A DNA stretch of 64,000 bases from Azophilus sp026709365 (GCA_965200175.1 OZ241345.1:558001-622000); one strand, 5' to 3'; positions 17,739-30,506 are shown, numbered from the stretch's first letter. Notes: a model not told the origin generated them from the sequence alone. Program-made: numbers and translations.

Positions 17739-18716
17739 TCAGCTTGCGGAGGCATCCTGCCTCAACTCCCGTCTTGATCCCAGCTCGGAGGCAACGCGCA
17801 GGGAGACTTCACCCCCGGTGATCTCGATGGTTTCACCCGCACAGCGCATGCGCAACGCGCCTTCGCCGGTCACGCCAAGAACCAAGCCATCTCGGATTTG
17901 GTTGCCTTGGATTATGCGGCACTCCCTGCCTTGGCAAACATGCAGCCGATCATAAGCTGAACGACGGGGGGAAAAGCCTTCGTGGCTGAAGCGACGCACA
18001 GCCTCCACGACCCCCGACGCCAAAGCTGCGGCAATCCCATTGCGGTCCATCGAAAGCCCGTGGGTCCTCAAATCCGTCACCTCCTGGTCGATGGTTGCGC
18101 GGGCGGCAACAGGCAAGTCCACGTTCAAGCCGATGCCGACAATGCAAGCGCAACGTCCGGCTTTAGCCACCACCTCCATCAGAATGCCGCACACCTTGGC
18201 GCCACCAATGTAAACGTCATTCGGCCATTTGACGGCTGCCGCCGCAATGCCCTCATGGCGCAGAAACTCGGCCACCGCCAAGCCGATGGCCAAGCTGAGG
18301 CCTCCGAGCCTCCCGGCGGGCAGGCCAAGCTCAAAACCCAAGCTTAGCGCGATGTTGCGCCCAAAGGGCGTGAGCCAGCGGCGTCCGCGCCGACCCCGGC
18401 CGGCGGTCTGCAGTTCGGCAAACCAGGCCAAGCCGTCAATCGACGCCGACTGCGCCAGTTTCACCATGCGGGAATTGGTGGAGTCCACGGCCGGGAACAC
18501 CGTCAGGTCCCGCAGCCACTGCCCCGTCTCCGGGGCGAGCAGCGCGCCTATGGCCTCCGGGTCGAGCGCGGCCACGCCTGCAGGAAGCAGAACCTTGCCG
18601 TTCCTGACCACAAGGCCCAGCCGTTGGGGAGCTGCCTCTTCGAAGTCAAACTGATGGGCAGGCACCTCGCCACAATCCAGCAAGCGACGCAGCAGCACGG
18701 CAAGCCCTTCGCTCAC
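17739..18716 (-). CDS. birA: Biotin--[acetyl-CoA-carboxylase] ligase
   Basis: About 325 residues. It attaches biotin to the carboxyl carrier protein. The catalytic core has DSTN (about 78), the biotinoyl-AMP loop GRGRRGRRW, KWPNDVYIGGAKVCGIL and GIGLNVDL, then a C-terminal SH3-like domain. The N-terminal DNA-binding region is abnormal. Compared with Escherichia coli BirA the DSTN motif comes about ten residues earlier, and no recognition helix equivalent to LGMSRAAINKHI is visible, so repression of biotin genes is probably lost. GTG at 18716 was chosen, since the frame upstream runs into the rRNA terminator. With only about 23 bases from that terminator, the gene has no room for a normal promoter and may rely on read-through. 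Confidence 0.93.
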   Translation of the reverse strand: MSEGLAVLLRRLLDCGEVPAHQFDFEEAAPQRLGLVVRNGKVLLPAGVAALDPEAIGALLAPETGQWLRDLTVFPAVDSTNSRMVKLAQSASIDGLAWFAELQTAGRGRRGRRWLTPFGRNIALSLGFELGLPAGRLGGLSLAIGLAVAEFLRHEGIAAAAVKWPNDVYIGGAKVCGILMEVVAKAGRCACIVGIGLNVDLPVAARATIDQEVTDLRTHGLSMDRNGIAAALASGVVEAVRRFSHEGFSPRRSAYDRLHVCQGRECRIIQGNQIRDGLVLGVTGEGALRMRCAGETIEITGGEVSLRVASELGSRRELRQDASAS

Positions 18717-18739
18717 GCGGACCCCGAACTCGCGGACAC

Positions 18740-18763
18740 AAAAAAACCCCGCCAAGGGCGGGG
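18740..18763 (-). terminator. Intrinsic terminator of the rRNA operon
   Basis: Minus-strand stem CCCCGCC/GGCGGGG with a 3-base loop, followed by seven T residues (A-run at 18740-18746 on plus). It lies 15 bases after the 5S gene. Confidence 0.93.
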
Positions 18764-18777
18764 TTTCGCAACAAAAG

Positions 18778-18894
18778 CCTGACGACGACCTACTCTCACA
18801 TGGGGAGACCCCACACTACCATCGGCGCTGAGTCGTTTCACTGCTGAGTTCGGGAAGGGATCAGGTGGTTCCAACACGCTAGTATCGTCAGGCA
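18778..18894 (-). rRNA. rrf: 5S ribosomal RNA
   Basis: About 117 nt. The transcript begins TGCCTGACGATAC and ends in the complementary GTCGTCGTCAGGC. Internal conserved parts are CGAACTCAG, GTGAAACG and GCCGATGGTAGTGTGGGG. Ends are placed by pairing of the terminal helix and are good to a few bases. Confidence 0.95.
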
Positions 18895-19068
18895 AACCGT
18901 TTCTCGCCCGGCATTGCCGGTTGGCGGGCACTGCGGAACTTCGCAGCCGCAAGACGAGAGCATTCAAAGAACATGTAGCCAACAACGCGATTGTGATGCG
19001 TCTTACGCAAAAAGTTGCAAAACCAATTCAACGCAAATCCGTGCCTACGTCGATGCGTTCGATTATAT
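18895..19068 (-). other. 23S-5S spacer
   Basis: 174 bases with no tRNA. Its 23S-proximal end (GCTTGACCATATAATC then GAACGCATC on the minus strand) pairs with the sequence just upstream of the 23S 5' end. Together they form the long processing stalk expected to be cut by RNase III. Confidence 0.6.
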
Positions 19069-22076
<3,008 letters not shown>

Positions 22077-22447
22077 ATATAATCCAACGCATCCTTCGGC
22101 CACCCTGCCACGGCAACGCCAACAGCCAACCCGAAGGTTGGGCGCCGACGCCGCCTGCTCATGGGCAGGGCGGTCTGGCTGAATCCTGGTAAAGCAACTT
22201 GTTGCCGGCGCAACGCCGCGCACTCCCCCGGGTGTCCGGCTTGGAAGCCGGAAAGGGGGTGCTTGGACGCTGCACCAAGACGCATCTACTTTGCCGCCCG
22301 CCTCTCGGCAGGCAGCTACCCGCGTTGTTATTGCATTGAATAACAATGCGGCTACATGTCTCTGAATTGTTAAGGATCGGCTGTCGCCGCAGCTAAGGCG
22401 GCGGCAACGGAAAATTCGACGAATTGCGGCAGGACGAGTCGAGCTGT
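22077..22447 (-). promoter_or_regulatory. tRNA-Ala to 23S spacer with boxA-like antitermination site
   Basis: 371 bases without a gene. Two items stand out in RNA sense. GATCCTTAACAATT (22365-22378) matches the spacer boxA found before 23S genes. A perfect 8-bp stem TTGTTATT/AATAACAA (22325-22332 with 22339-22346) follows it. The last 20 or so bases form the 5' strand of the 23S processing stalk. Confidence 0.6.
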
Positions 22448-22523
22448 TGGTGGAGCCGAGGAGGATCGAACTCCTGACCTCCTGCGTGCAAGGCAGGCGC
22501 TCTCCCAGCTGAGCTACGGCCCC
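22448..22523 (-). tRNA. alaT: tRNA-Ala (TGC anticodon)
   Basis: 76 nt in the 16S-23S spacer. Acceptor GGGGCCG/CGGCTCC (one G-U pair), anticodon loop CTTGCAC giving TGC, T-loop GTTCGATCC, A73 and encoded CCA. Confidence 0.97.
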
Positions 22524-22547
22524 AAAGGCTGGCAATCGAAAGGAGTA

Positions 22548-22624
22548 TGGTGGGTCTGGGAGGACTTGAACCACCGACCTCACCCTTATCAGGGGTGCGC
22601 TCTGACCAACTGAGCTACAGACCC
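22548..22624 (-). tRNA. ileT: tRNA-Ile (GAT anticodon)
   Basis: 77 nt in the 16S-23S spacer, upstream of tRNA-Ala. Acceptor GGGTCTG/CAGACCC, anticodon loop CTGATAA giving GAT, T-loop GTTCAAGTC, A73 and encoded CCA. Confidence 0.97.
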
Positions 22625-23051
22625 GTTGAACCTTTCGAGGAACAGATGACGACAGCCCGATCGCTGACCGGCTGCTCGCTCGATGTCAGCACACCAGCGC
22701 TCCGGAGCAGTTCAAGGCCTACGCGGCCAACGATCAGCTTCGCCGGCAAGCAGGTGCGCCTGAAGCCTCGTAATCCGCAAACAAAGTGAAAAAGCAGCGT
22801 CAAGCCATTCGTGTGGGTGCCATTGCCCGTAGGGAAATGGCGCGGCAGCGCCGATGGCCGAAACTGAACAGCCCGGCCAGCGCAGCCCACTTGGATTCGT
22901 GAAAGCCATTGATCCGATCTTGCGCCTCAAGGCCCGCCACGAGGGTTGGCCAACTGCTTGCGCGGAGGTCTTCGGACGGCTCCCCTTTGGGCCGATGGAA
23001 TCGGCGGGAGGGCTGTCCAGTATCGCCGCACGGCGCTCAGGATTAAGGGTT
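22625..23051 (-). other. 16S to tRNA-Ile spacer
   Basis: 427 bases without a gene, long for this position. Open frames in it (for example 22615-22890 minus) have no recognisable content. I see no second tRNA and no terminator. Confidence 0.5.
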
Positions 23052-24603
<1,552 letters not shown>

Positions 24604-24786
24604 AAGTTTGCTGCGCTTCCAGCCAAGCGGCGAATTGCCGCCGGGTCGGTCACGCGAATGGTCTGGCTCCCAAATGAATCTTCGTGTTACCCACACGAAT
24701 GGCTTGATTCGCAGCCGAAATCCGCAATCGCGCCCAAAGGCGGACCGGCGGTTTCGACTGCCGCGTACATGGTCTACTTTTTCACT

Positions 24787-24796
24787 TTTAAAGAGC
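24787..24796 (-). promoter_or_regulatory. Leader boxA antitermination element of the rRNA operon
   Basis: GCTCTTTAAA in RNA sense, 34 bases downstream of the -10 box, matching the Escherichia coli leader boxA (TGCTCTTTAACA). It is the expected loading site for NusB-S10 and NusA/NusG. Confidence 0.75.
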
Positions 24797-24829
24797 GTTC
24801 CGGCGCTTTCGGCCCCGGAAGGGCTGCGC

Positions 24830-24857
24830 ATTATACGCCTGCTCGCGAGCATGGCAA
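24830..24857 (-). promoter_or_regulatory. rRNA operon P1-type promoter with UP element
   Basis: TTGCCA (24852-24857), a 16-base spacer and a perfect TATAAT (24830-24835). The discriminator GCGCAGCCC is GC-rich. Upstream, the AT-rich stretch AAAATCAATTGAAATTAT is a good UP element. This is the only rrn promoter I see between tyrS and 16S; the rest of 24604-24936 is leader and carries no gene. Confidence 0.85.
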
Positions 24858-24936
24858 GAGATAATTTCAATTGATTTTCCATCGCCTTTCGGGCGGCTGG
24901 GCGCACCCTGAAAGCCCTGCGGCCCGGCCTAGGCCT

Positions 24937-26202
24937 TCAGTCAGGGCCGGTCAACATGCCCCAGCTCCTCTTGCCGCGCCGCAGCAGGTAATAGCGCCCG
25001 TACAGGGCGTCGGCGAAGTCGAGTTCGTGGGCGGGATCATCGCACACCCGGCCGTTGACGGAGACGCCCTTGGCGGCCACTAGCTGGCGCGCCGCGCCCC
25101 GGGAGGAGGCCAAGCCGCAGGCGACCACGGCCGCCAAAAGCCCAACTCGCCGTTCGGGAATGGCCGCGCTCTCCACCCCGCCAAGCTCCAGCTGCCGCAA
25201 GTCACTCCGCCGAAGTCGCTTCGGGTCGCCGCCGAACAGGCACTCGGAGATCCGCCGCGCCGCACTGAGGCCGTCGGCACCATGGACGAGTTGGGTGACC
25301 TGCCCAGCGAGTTCGGCCTGCGCCTCGCGATGCTCGGGCGCCAGCTCAACGGCCTCGGCCAGCTCGTCAATGGTCGCCAGATCCAGCAACGTGAACAGCC
25401 GCAAGTAGCTCACCGCATCCGCATCGGCCACGTTGCGCCAGAACTGGTAGAAGGCATAGGGCGAAGTTTTTTCGGGATCGAGCCAGACGGCGCCGGCCGC
25501 GGTCTTGCCGAACTTGACGCCATCGGATCGGGTGACCAACGGAACCGTCAGCGCATGAGCCTCCCTGCCCAACCGGCGGCGCACCAAGTCGATGCCGGAG
25601 ACAATGTTGCCCCATTGGTCGCTGCCGCCGATCTGCAGAGAGCACCCGTAGCGCTGCGCGAGCTCCAAGTAGTCATTGGCCTGCAGGAGCATGTAGCTGA
25701 ATTCGGTGTAGGAAATGCCCTCGCCGTCACGCTGCAGCCGGCTGCGGACCGACTCGCGCCCGATCATGGCGTTGACGGAGAAGAACTTTCCCACGTCCCG
25801 AAGGTAGGAGATGACGTCGAGCTCCCGGGTCCACTTGAGGTTGTTCTCGATCCGGGCGCCGGTCTCGCCGCCAAGCTCCAAAAAGGGCTCCACCTGCCGC
25901 CCGATGCGATCCACCCACTCCGCCACCAGTTCGGAGTCGTTGAGGCCGCGCTCCGCCTCGCGCCCCGACGGGTCGCCGATCAGTCCGGTGGCGCCGCCGA
26001 GCAGCAACACGGGCCGATGCCCCGCGCACTGGAATCGGCGCAGGGTCAGCAAGGGCACCAGACTGCCCATGTGAAGACTGTCGGCGGTGGGATCGAAGCC
26101 GCAGTAGAGCGTTCGCATCCCGCCAGCCAGATGGCTGCGCAAGCGGCCCTCGTCAGTCGTCTGCGTCACCAGCCCACGGGCTTTCAAGTCATCAATCAGC
26201 AT
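24937..26202 (-). CDS. tyrS: Tyrosyl-tRNA synthetase
   Basis: About 421 residues from ATG at 26202; the frame extends 23 codons further without homology. It charges tRNA-Tyr. The class I catalytic domain has YCGFDPTADSLHMGSLVPLL (HIGH-type site HMGS), the tyrosine pocket in YTEFSYMLLQANDYL, QIGGSDQWGNI and the KMSKS-equivalent KFGKT. A C-terminal S4-like RNA-binding domain covers about residues 360-415 (LASSRGAARQLVAAKGVSVN). The length fits the Escherichia coli-type TyrS. It lies directly upstream of the rRNA operon, an arrangement I recall from Pseudomonas tyrZ. Confidence 0.97.
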   Translation of the reverse strand: MLIDDLKARGLVTQTTDEGRLRSHLAGGMRTLYCGFDPTADSLHMGSLVPLLTLRRFQCAGHRPVLLLGGATGLIGDPSGREAERGLNDSELVAEWVDRIGRQVEPFLELGGETGARIENNLKWTRELDVISYLRDVGKFFSVNAMIGRESVRSRLQRDGEGISYTEFSYMLLQANDYLELAQRYGCSLQIGGSDQWGNIVSGIDLVRRRLGREAHALTVPLVTRSDGVKFGKTAAGAVWLDPEKTSPYAFYQFWRNVADADAVSYLRLFTLLDLATIDELAEAVELAPEHREAQAELAGQVTQLVHGADGLSAARRISECLFGGDPKRLRRSDLRQLELGGVESAAIPERRVGLLAAVVACGLASSRGAARQLVAAKGVSVNGRVCDDPAHELDFADALYGRYYLLRRGKRSWGMLTGPD

Positions 26203-26655
26203 TGAATGGCCAAGACGGGGTTGACCCGAAGGTGGACTGTGGTGATGACAATTTAGCAGAAGCGGATGCAAATTCCGTCAAATTTCCACTTTTTTTCAAC
26301 GCCTTGTCAGTCGGGCTGGTTGTTTTCCGTGCGGGCTCGGAGACACCTCGGAACCTGCTGATACCCGCAAAGGCAGCGGAGTTTCGCGCAGCGAAACTAC
26401 ATACGCGAACCTCAGGCCGCGCATTTTCTGTGCGGGCTCAGAAACATCTCGAATCCGACCTGCGCGATGAGCGCACGGCGTTTCGCGGCAACGAAACTCC
26501 TGTATGGTCCGTCCCGCGAAGCGGGTGCGCATTTTCTGGACAATCGAGCCGACTACCTGTAAGAAGGTGGCCCGAATTCGTCAACAGCGCCTCGTCGCCA
26601 CGCCCGAAAGGCGGGGAAGGCGGAAAAGCAGCTCAGGCCGAAAACGGAACTTCAC
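26203..26655. other. Divergent intergenic region between tyrS and the M23 peptidase gene
   Basis: About 453 bases that must hold the promoters of both genes. The middle is occupied by a tandem repeat with palindromes (annotated separately). The tyrS-proximal part is AT-rich (AATTTAGCAG and AAATTTCCACTTTTTTTC on plus). No clear -35/-10 pair could be assigned with confidence. Confidence 0.5.
26323..26540. repeat. Imperfect tandem repeat of about 100 bp with palindromic cores (REP-like)
   Basis: TTTTCCGTGCGGGCTCGGAG (from 26323) recurs diverged at 26424 (TTTTCTGTGCGGGCTCAGAA), 101 bases later, and partly at 26532. The palindrome AGTTTCGCGCAGCGAAACT (26380-26398) recurs diverged as GTTTCGCGGCAACGAAAC (26480-26497), 100 bases later. 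A CCCGC-GAA-GCGGG hairpin follows at 26513-26525. The first palindrome plus eight flanking bases is identical to 61467-61493. Confidence 0.75.
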
Positions 26656-27993
26656 TTGGACAGCAGCCGATTCTTTGCCGCCTACCCGCTCGGCGTCGCA
26701 CTCCTCTGCGTGTGCCTGTGCGCTTTCGGCATTGTTCGATACGAAGATCGCCCGAACGCCGATGCGGACTGCGCCGACGCGCAATCGGCCTCCCCGCCCA
26801 TCCTTCCGCCTGTGCTTGCGGCGACCGTCCCGCCCGTCGATCCCCTTCCCCAAGCCTCTCCCCTTCCCCAGGCCCCGGCTTCACCCGCCGACCGCAGCCA
26901 GAAGGTGATCGTCCAACCCGGCGACAATCTGGCCTTGATATTCAACCGCGAGGGCCTTTCCGCGCAAGCGCTGCACCACTTGGTCAACACCGCTCCCTTG
27001 GGCGCGCGGCTCGCCAAGATTGCGCCCGGCGAGGAATTCAGCTTCCTGCTTGATGAAGACAATCGATTGCTGAGCCTGAGCTATTCGCCAGATCCCCTGA
27101 GAACCCTCAAGTTCAGCCGGGAAGGCGACCGCTTTCGCGGCGAGGAGCTCGTTGTCGAGCCGCAACGGAAGACGGCTTACAAGCACGGCACCATTGATCA
27201 CAGCCTGTTCACGGCCAGCCAGCGCGCCGGCCTGCCGGACCCCGTCACCATGGAACTGGCCCAGATATTCCAATGGGACATCGATTTCGTCCTAGACATC
27301 AGGAGCGGCGATTCGTTCTACGTGCTCCTGGAGGAGGAGCATCTGGAGGGCGAGTTCATCGGCTTCGGCAACATCCTGGCCGCCGAGTTCATCAACCAAG
27401 GCGAAAGCTACCGAGCGGCGCGCTACGTCAGCCCCAAAGGCGAGGCCAACTACTTCGATCCCAAGGGCCAAAGCATGCGCAAAGCCTTCATCCGAGCGCC
27501 GGTATCCTTCACCCGAATCAGTTCAAATTTCAACTTGCGCCGCAAGCACCCGCTCTGGAACCGCTCCATGCCGCACCGGGGCATCGACTACGCTGCGCCT
27601 CGGGGGACGCCGATAATGGCATCCGGCGACGGCGTGGTCGCCAAGGCATCAAGCACCCGCGCCAACGGCAACTACGTGGTGCTCCGGCATGGCGAGCAGT
27701 TCGTGACCAAATACCTGCACATGTCCGGATTCGCCCGCGGCATTCGCGCTGGCAAAAGGGTGCGGCAAGGGGACGTCATCGGGTATGTCGGCGCCACTGG
27801 CTGGGCCACTGGTCCGCACCTGCACTACGAGTTTCTGGTCAACGGCGTACACCAGAACCCGCGCACGGTGACGCTGCCCGATGCCGAGCCGGTGCCAGCG
27901 GCCGAAGCCGAGCGCTTCAGGGCAAGCACCGCACCGCTGCTGGCCTCGCTGTCAGCCCATCGGGACAGGTCGCTCCTTGCCGTCGGACGATAG
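26656..27993 (+). CDS. M23 family peptidoglycan endopeptidase (MepM-like)
   Basis: 445 residues. An N-terminal membrane/signal segment (about 8-26) and a Pro-rich linker precede a LysM/OapA-like segment (VIVQPGDNLALIFNREGLS) and a C-terminal LytM domain. The zinc ligands are in MPHRGIDYAAPRGTP and GPHLHYEF, both complete, so it should be an active DD-endopeptidase acting on cross-links in the periplasm. The predicted start is TTG. It is followed by anmK with a 17-base overlap, linking wall cutting with recycling of wall sugars. The order tyrS-M23-anmK-erpA is conserved with Pseudomonas as I recall it. Confidence 0.93.
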   Translation: MDSSRFFAAYPLGVALLCVCLCAFGIVRYEDRPNADADCADAQSASPPILPPVLAATVPPVDPLPQASPLPQAPASPADRSQKVIVQPGDNLALIFNREGLSAQALHHLVNTAPLGARLAKIAPGEEFSFLLDEDNRLLSLSYSPDPLRTLKFSREGDRFRGEELVVEPQRKTAYKHGTIDHSLFTASQRAGLPDPVTMELAQIFQWDIDFVLDIRSGDSFYVLLEEEHLEGEFIGFGNILAAEFINQGESYRAARYVSPKGEANYFDPKGQSMRKAFIRAPVSFTRISSNFNLRRKHPLWNRSMPHRGIDYAAPRGTPIMASGDGVVAKASSTRANGNYVVLRHGEQFVTKYLHMSGFARGIRAGKRVRQGDVIGYVGATGWATGPHLHYEFLVNGVHQNPRTVTLPDAEPVPAAEAERFRASTAPLLASLSAHRDRSLLAVGR

Positions 27994-29098
27994 CCGTCTC
28001 TACCTCGGCGCGATGACCGGAACCAGCGTCGATGGGCTGGATCTGGCCCTCGTGGAGGTCGCCGACGGGGTGGCCAACCTCGTCGCCCAACACACCTTTC
28101 CCCTACCGAGCGCGCTGCGCGAAACCCTCCTGCGGCTGGGTCAAGGGATCGACGACAACCTCGACGCCTTAGGTGCGGCCGATGCCGCGCTGGGCCGCTT
28201 CATCGGCGAAACAGCCCGCCGGTTCATCGGCAGCCAAGGACTGACGGCCCAAGCGGTGCGGGCGATCGGCAGCCACGGGCAGACAGTTCGCCACCGCCCC
28301 AACGACCGCAACGCATTCACCCTGCAGATCGGCGATCCCAATCGCATCGCCGAACTGACTGGCGTGGCCACGGTGGCCGACTTCCGACGCCGGGACCTGG
28401 CCGCCGGCGGACAGGGCGCTCCCTTGGCGCCCGGCTTTCATGCCGCGCTGTTCAGCGATCCCCACGAACATCGCATCGTGCTGAACATCGGCGGCATCAG
28501 CAACATCACCCGGCTCGGCACCCCGCTGCTGGGATTCGACACCGGACCAGGCAACGCGCTCATGGACCCATGGTGCGCCAAGCATCAAGGCGTCGCCTTT
28601 GACGAAGGCGGCGCGTGGGCGGCCACCGGCCAAGTCGATGAGCCGCTGCTGGTGTCGTTGCTCAACGACCCTTATCTGGCCCAAGCGCCCCCGAAGAGCA
28701 CCGGACGCGAGCACTACAATCTCAACTGGCTGAACGAGCGCTTGGCCCCCGCCCTTCGGCCGGAAGACGTCGCCTTTCGGCCGGAAGACGTACAGCGAAC
28801 CCTGCTGGAGATGACCGCCGCCTCGATCGCCAACGCCATCGCCAACTGGGCGCCGGAGGCGGAGCGCATCATCGTCTGCGGCGGCGGCCGGCTGAACCGC
28901 CTGCTCATGCAGCGGCTCGCAGCGCTGGCCGAGGCGACGGTGGACAGCGCGGACGAGCACGGCTGGGACGGCAACGCCATCGAAGCCGCCGCCTTCGCTT
29001 GGTTGGCCCATCAGCGTCTCAACGGCACGCCAGCCAACGCGCCCAGCGTCACCGGCGCCGCCGGGCCCCGGGTCATTGGCGCCATCCATGCGCCCTGA
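27977..29098 (+). CDS. anmK: Anhydro-N-acetylmuramic acid kinase
   Basis: About 373 residues from TTG at 27977, the family's usual length. It phosphorylates and opens 1,6-anhydroMurNAc recovered from peptidoglycan. Motifs seen are LGAMTGTSVDGLD at the N-terminus, GSHGQTVRHRP, NIGGISNIT, GFDTGPGNALMD and VCGGGRLNRLLM. The start overlaps the peptidase gene by 17 bases. Near residue 265 a 21-bp perfect-period tandem duplication (28755-28791) repeats the peptide (L/F)RPEDV. It keeps the frame and lies in a surface-like region before the KSTGREHYNLNWL-containing segment's end. Confidence 0.95.
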   Translation: MPSDDSRLYLGAMTGTSVDGLDLALVEVADGVANLVAQHTFPLPSALRETLLRLGQGIDDNLDALGAADAALGRFIGETARRFIGSQGLTAQAVRAIGSHGQTVRHRPNDRNAFTLQIGDPNRIAELTGVATVADFRRRDLAAGGQGAPLAPGFHAALFSDPHEHRIVLNIGGISNITRLGTPLLGFDTGPGNALMDPWCAKHQGVAFDEGGAWAATGQVDEPLLVSLLNDPYLAQAPPKSTGREHYNLNWLNERLAPALRPEDVAFRPEDVQRTLLEMTAASIANAIANWAPEAERIIVCGGGRLNRLLMQRLAALAEATVDSADEHGWDGNAIEAAAFAWLAHQRLNGTPANAPSVTGAAGPRVIGAIHAP

Positions 29099-29154
29099 GC
29101 GAACGGCTCAAGTGGGCGCGCCAAACACCCAAACACTCGCCCGAGGGGCGCCAA

Positions 29155-29490
29155 TTAGATCGCGAACGAGTTGCCGCAGCCGCAGGTGGATGAGGCGTTG
29201 GGATTTTTGACCACGAACTGCGAACCCTGCAGATCCTCCGTGTAGTCGATTTCGGCGCCGAGGAGGTATTGATAGCTCAAGCCATCCACAACCAAGGTCA
29301 CGCCGTCGCGGTTGACCACTGCGTCGTCATCGCAGACCGCCTCGTCAAAGGTGAAGCCGTAGGAAAACCCGCTGCATCCGCCTCCGGTGACGAAGACGCG
29401 CAACTTCAGGTCAAGGCCCTCGTCGTCGATCAGCCGCCGCACCTTGGCAGCGGCGCGTTCCGTAAACCCAATGTCAACCGGTGCGGCCAT
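29155..29490 (-). CDS. erpA: Iron-sulfur cluster insertion protein ErpA
   Basis: 111 residues. It is an A-type carrier that hands [Fe-S] clusters to apoproteins, including isoprenoid-synthesis enzymes. The three conserved cysteines are in GGGCSGFSYGF and STCGCGNSF at the C-terminus. ATG at 29490 overlaps the bactofilin stop (TGATG), so translation is coupled. The longer frame upstream is the bactofilin gene read in another frame. Confidence 0.96.
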   Translation of the reverse strand: MAAPVDIGFTERAAAKVRRLIDDEGLDLKLRVFVTGGGCSGFSYGFTFDEAVCDDDAVVNRDGVTLVVDGLSYQYLLGAEIDYTEDLQGSQFVVKNPNASSTCGCGNSFAI

Positions 29491-29918
29491 CAGCCGTCCT
29501 TGAGGTCCGCTGGCGGAAAGGCGTGCACTTCGGCCCCAGCCTTGTCCTGCTGCGCAAGTTGGCCATCCATCCGGGCGCCGATCCGCATTTCGATGCGCTT
29601 GTAGCACAGGTTGCCGGAAGCACGCGCCTTCTCCGCAAGGACCACCTTGTCGCTCGCAAACACCGTGCCTTCGAATTCGCCGTTGATGACCACTACGGGC
29701 GCTCGAACATCGCCCTTGACCCTGCCCTGCTCGCCAATCACCAAGGTTGCCTTGTCGCCGCCGCCCCGAACGTTGCCACTGATCTGGCCATACACGTAGA
29801 GTTCGTTGTCGAAGGTGATTTCACCTTCCAGCTTGGCGTTCTTGGCAATAAGGGTGACGCCTTTGTCGGATTCCGCTTTGGCCACTGCCGCCCCCGATCT
29901 TCCCGTCAGCGCCGCCAA
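29490..29918 (-). CDS. Bactofilin (polymer-forming cytoskeletal protein)
   Basis: About 142 residues. The central right-handed beta-helix is recognisable from LIAKNAKLEGEITFDNELYV through GNVRG, LVIGEQGRVKGDVRAPVVVI and GTVFASDKVVL, ending about residue 120. Bactofilins polymerise without nucleotide and scaffold wall enzymes; an M23 peptidase and AnmK are encoded nearby. A TTG at 29918 opens the frame, and GTG at about 29882 (VAKAESDKG) is an alternative. It is co-transcribed with erpA (1-base overlap) and preceded by a small coiled-coil membrane protein. Confidence 0.9.
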   Translation of the reverse strand: MAALTGRSGAAVAKAESDKGVTLIAKNAKLEGEITFDNELYVYGQISGNVRGGGDKATLVIGEQGRVKGDVRAPVVVINGEFEGTVFASDKVVLAEKARASGNLCYKRIEMRIGARMDGQLAQQDKAGAEVHAFPPADLKDG

Positions 29919-30083
29919 GGCCGCGGCGATGCCGCCTATTCTAACAGCAACCGCGAGCCTTGGCTTCGGGCTGGAACACGGGCTGGAGGAGCTTTCGCCT
30001 TGGGCATCATCGGCGTCGCAGCGCCTTGGGACCCCAACGCGGCGCGCCTGCTTGGCAGGCCGGATGCCCGCGGCGCGCGCCCC

Positions 30084-30473
30084 TCAGCGCCCGCTTTCCG
30101 AATCCGAGGACAGCAACGCCTCGTATAGCGCCACCTTTTCCTGAAGCACCCGAATTTCGCGGCGCTGGTCGTTGATCTTAGCCTGCAAATCGACCTTGGC
30201 CCGCTCGTTGACCTCCCCTTGGAGCCGCTCCTCGACCAAGCGCCTTTGGAGTTCCTCCACCGCTTGGTCCAGGATGCGGCCGCGCGCCTCGAGCGACGCC
30301 AACTCGGCGCGGTCGAATCCCGCCTGCCTGAGCCCCATCAGGTAGCCAGCGAACGACAAGCCGGCAAACGCCAGCACCAGCGTTGCCCCGAACAGCGCCC
30401 GCCGCAGCGGCCCGCGCGGCAGCACCGCCATCTGCTCGAAGCGTTGCAGGCCGCTTGGCAACCTAACCTTCAC
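30084..30473 (-). CDS. Small membrane coiled-coil protein (DUF6776-like, apparently shortened)
   Basis: 129 residues from GTG at 30473, which has GGAGGT six bases upstream. One membrane helix (ALFGATLVLAFAGLSFAGYL, about 29-48) is followed by a coiled coil (about 55-120) ending KVALYEALLSS. In Pseudomonas, as I recall, a protein of this type next to bactofilin is about 100 residues longer, with a domain after the coiled coil. That part is missing here and is not found in other frames of 29919-30083. Its role is unknown; by position it could partner bactofilin at the inner membrane. Confidence 0.65.
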   Translation of the reverse strand: MKVRLPSGLQRFEQMAVLPRGPLRRALFGATLVLAFAGLSFAGYLMGLRQAGFDRAELASLEARGRILDQAVEELQRRLVEERLQGEVNERAKVDLQAKINDQRREIRVLQEKVALYEALLSSDSESGR

Positions 30474-30500
30474 ATTCCCACCTCCAAACCCAAGCCAGAG

Positions 30501-30506
30501 TTTATA
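30501..30506 (-). promoter_or_regulatory. -10 box (TATAAA) of the coiled-coil/bactofilin/erpA operon
   Basis: TATAAA on the minus strand, 28 bases before the GTG start, in the 86-base divergent gap to the chloride channel gene. No strong -35 is spaced correctly (best is TCGTTG, 18 bases away). Confidence 0.4.

Noticed and set aside
26202..27053. 283-codon plus-strand frame across the tyrS/M23 intergenic region
   Set aside because: It runs through the tandem repeat and then in the wrong frame of the M23 gene; no recognisable domain.
29099..29154. GGCGC/GCGCC pairing in the anmK-erpA gap as a bidirectional terminator
   Set aside because: Only a five-base stem with a loop of over 20 bases and no T-run in either direction.
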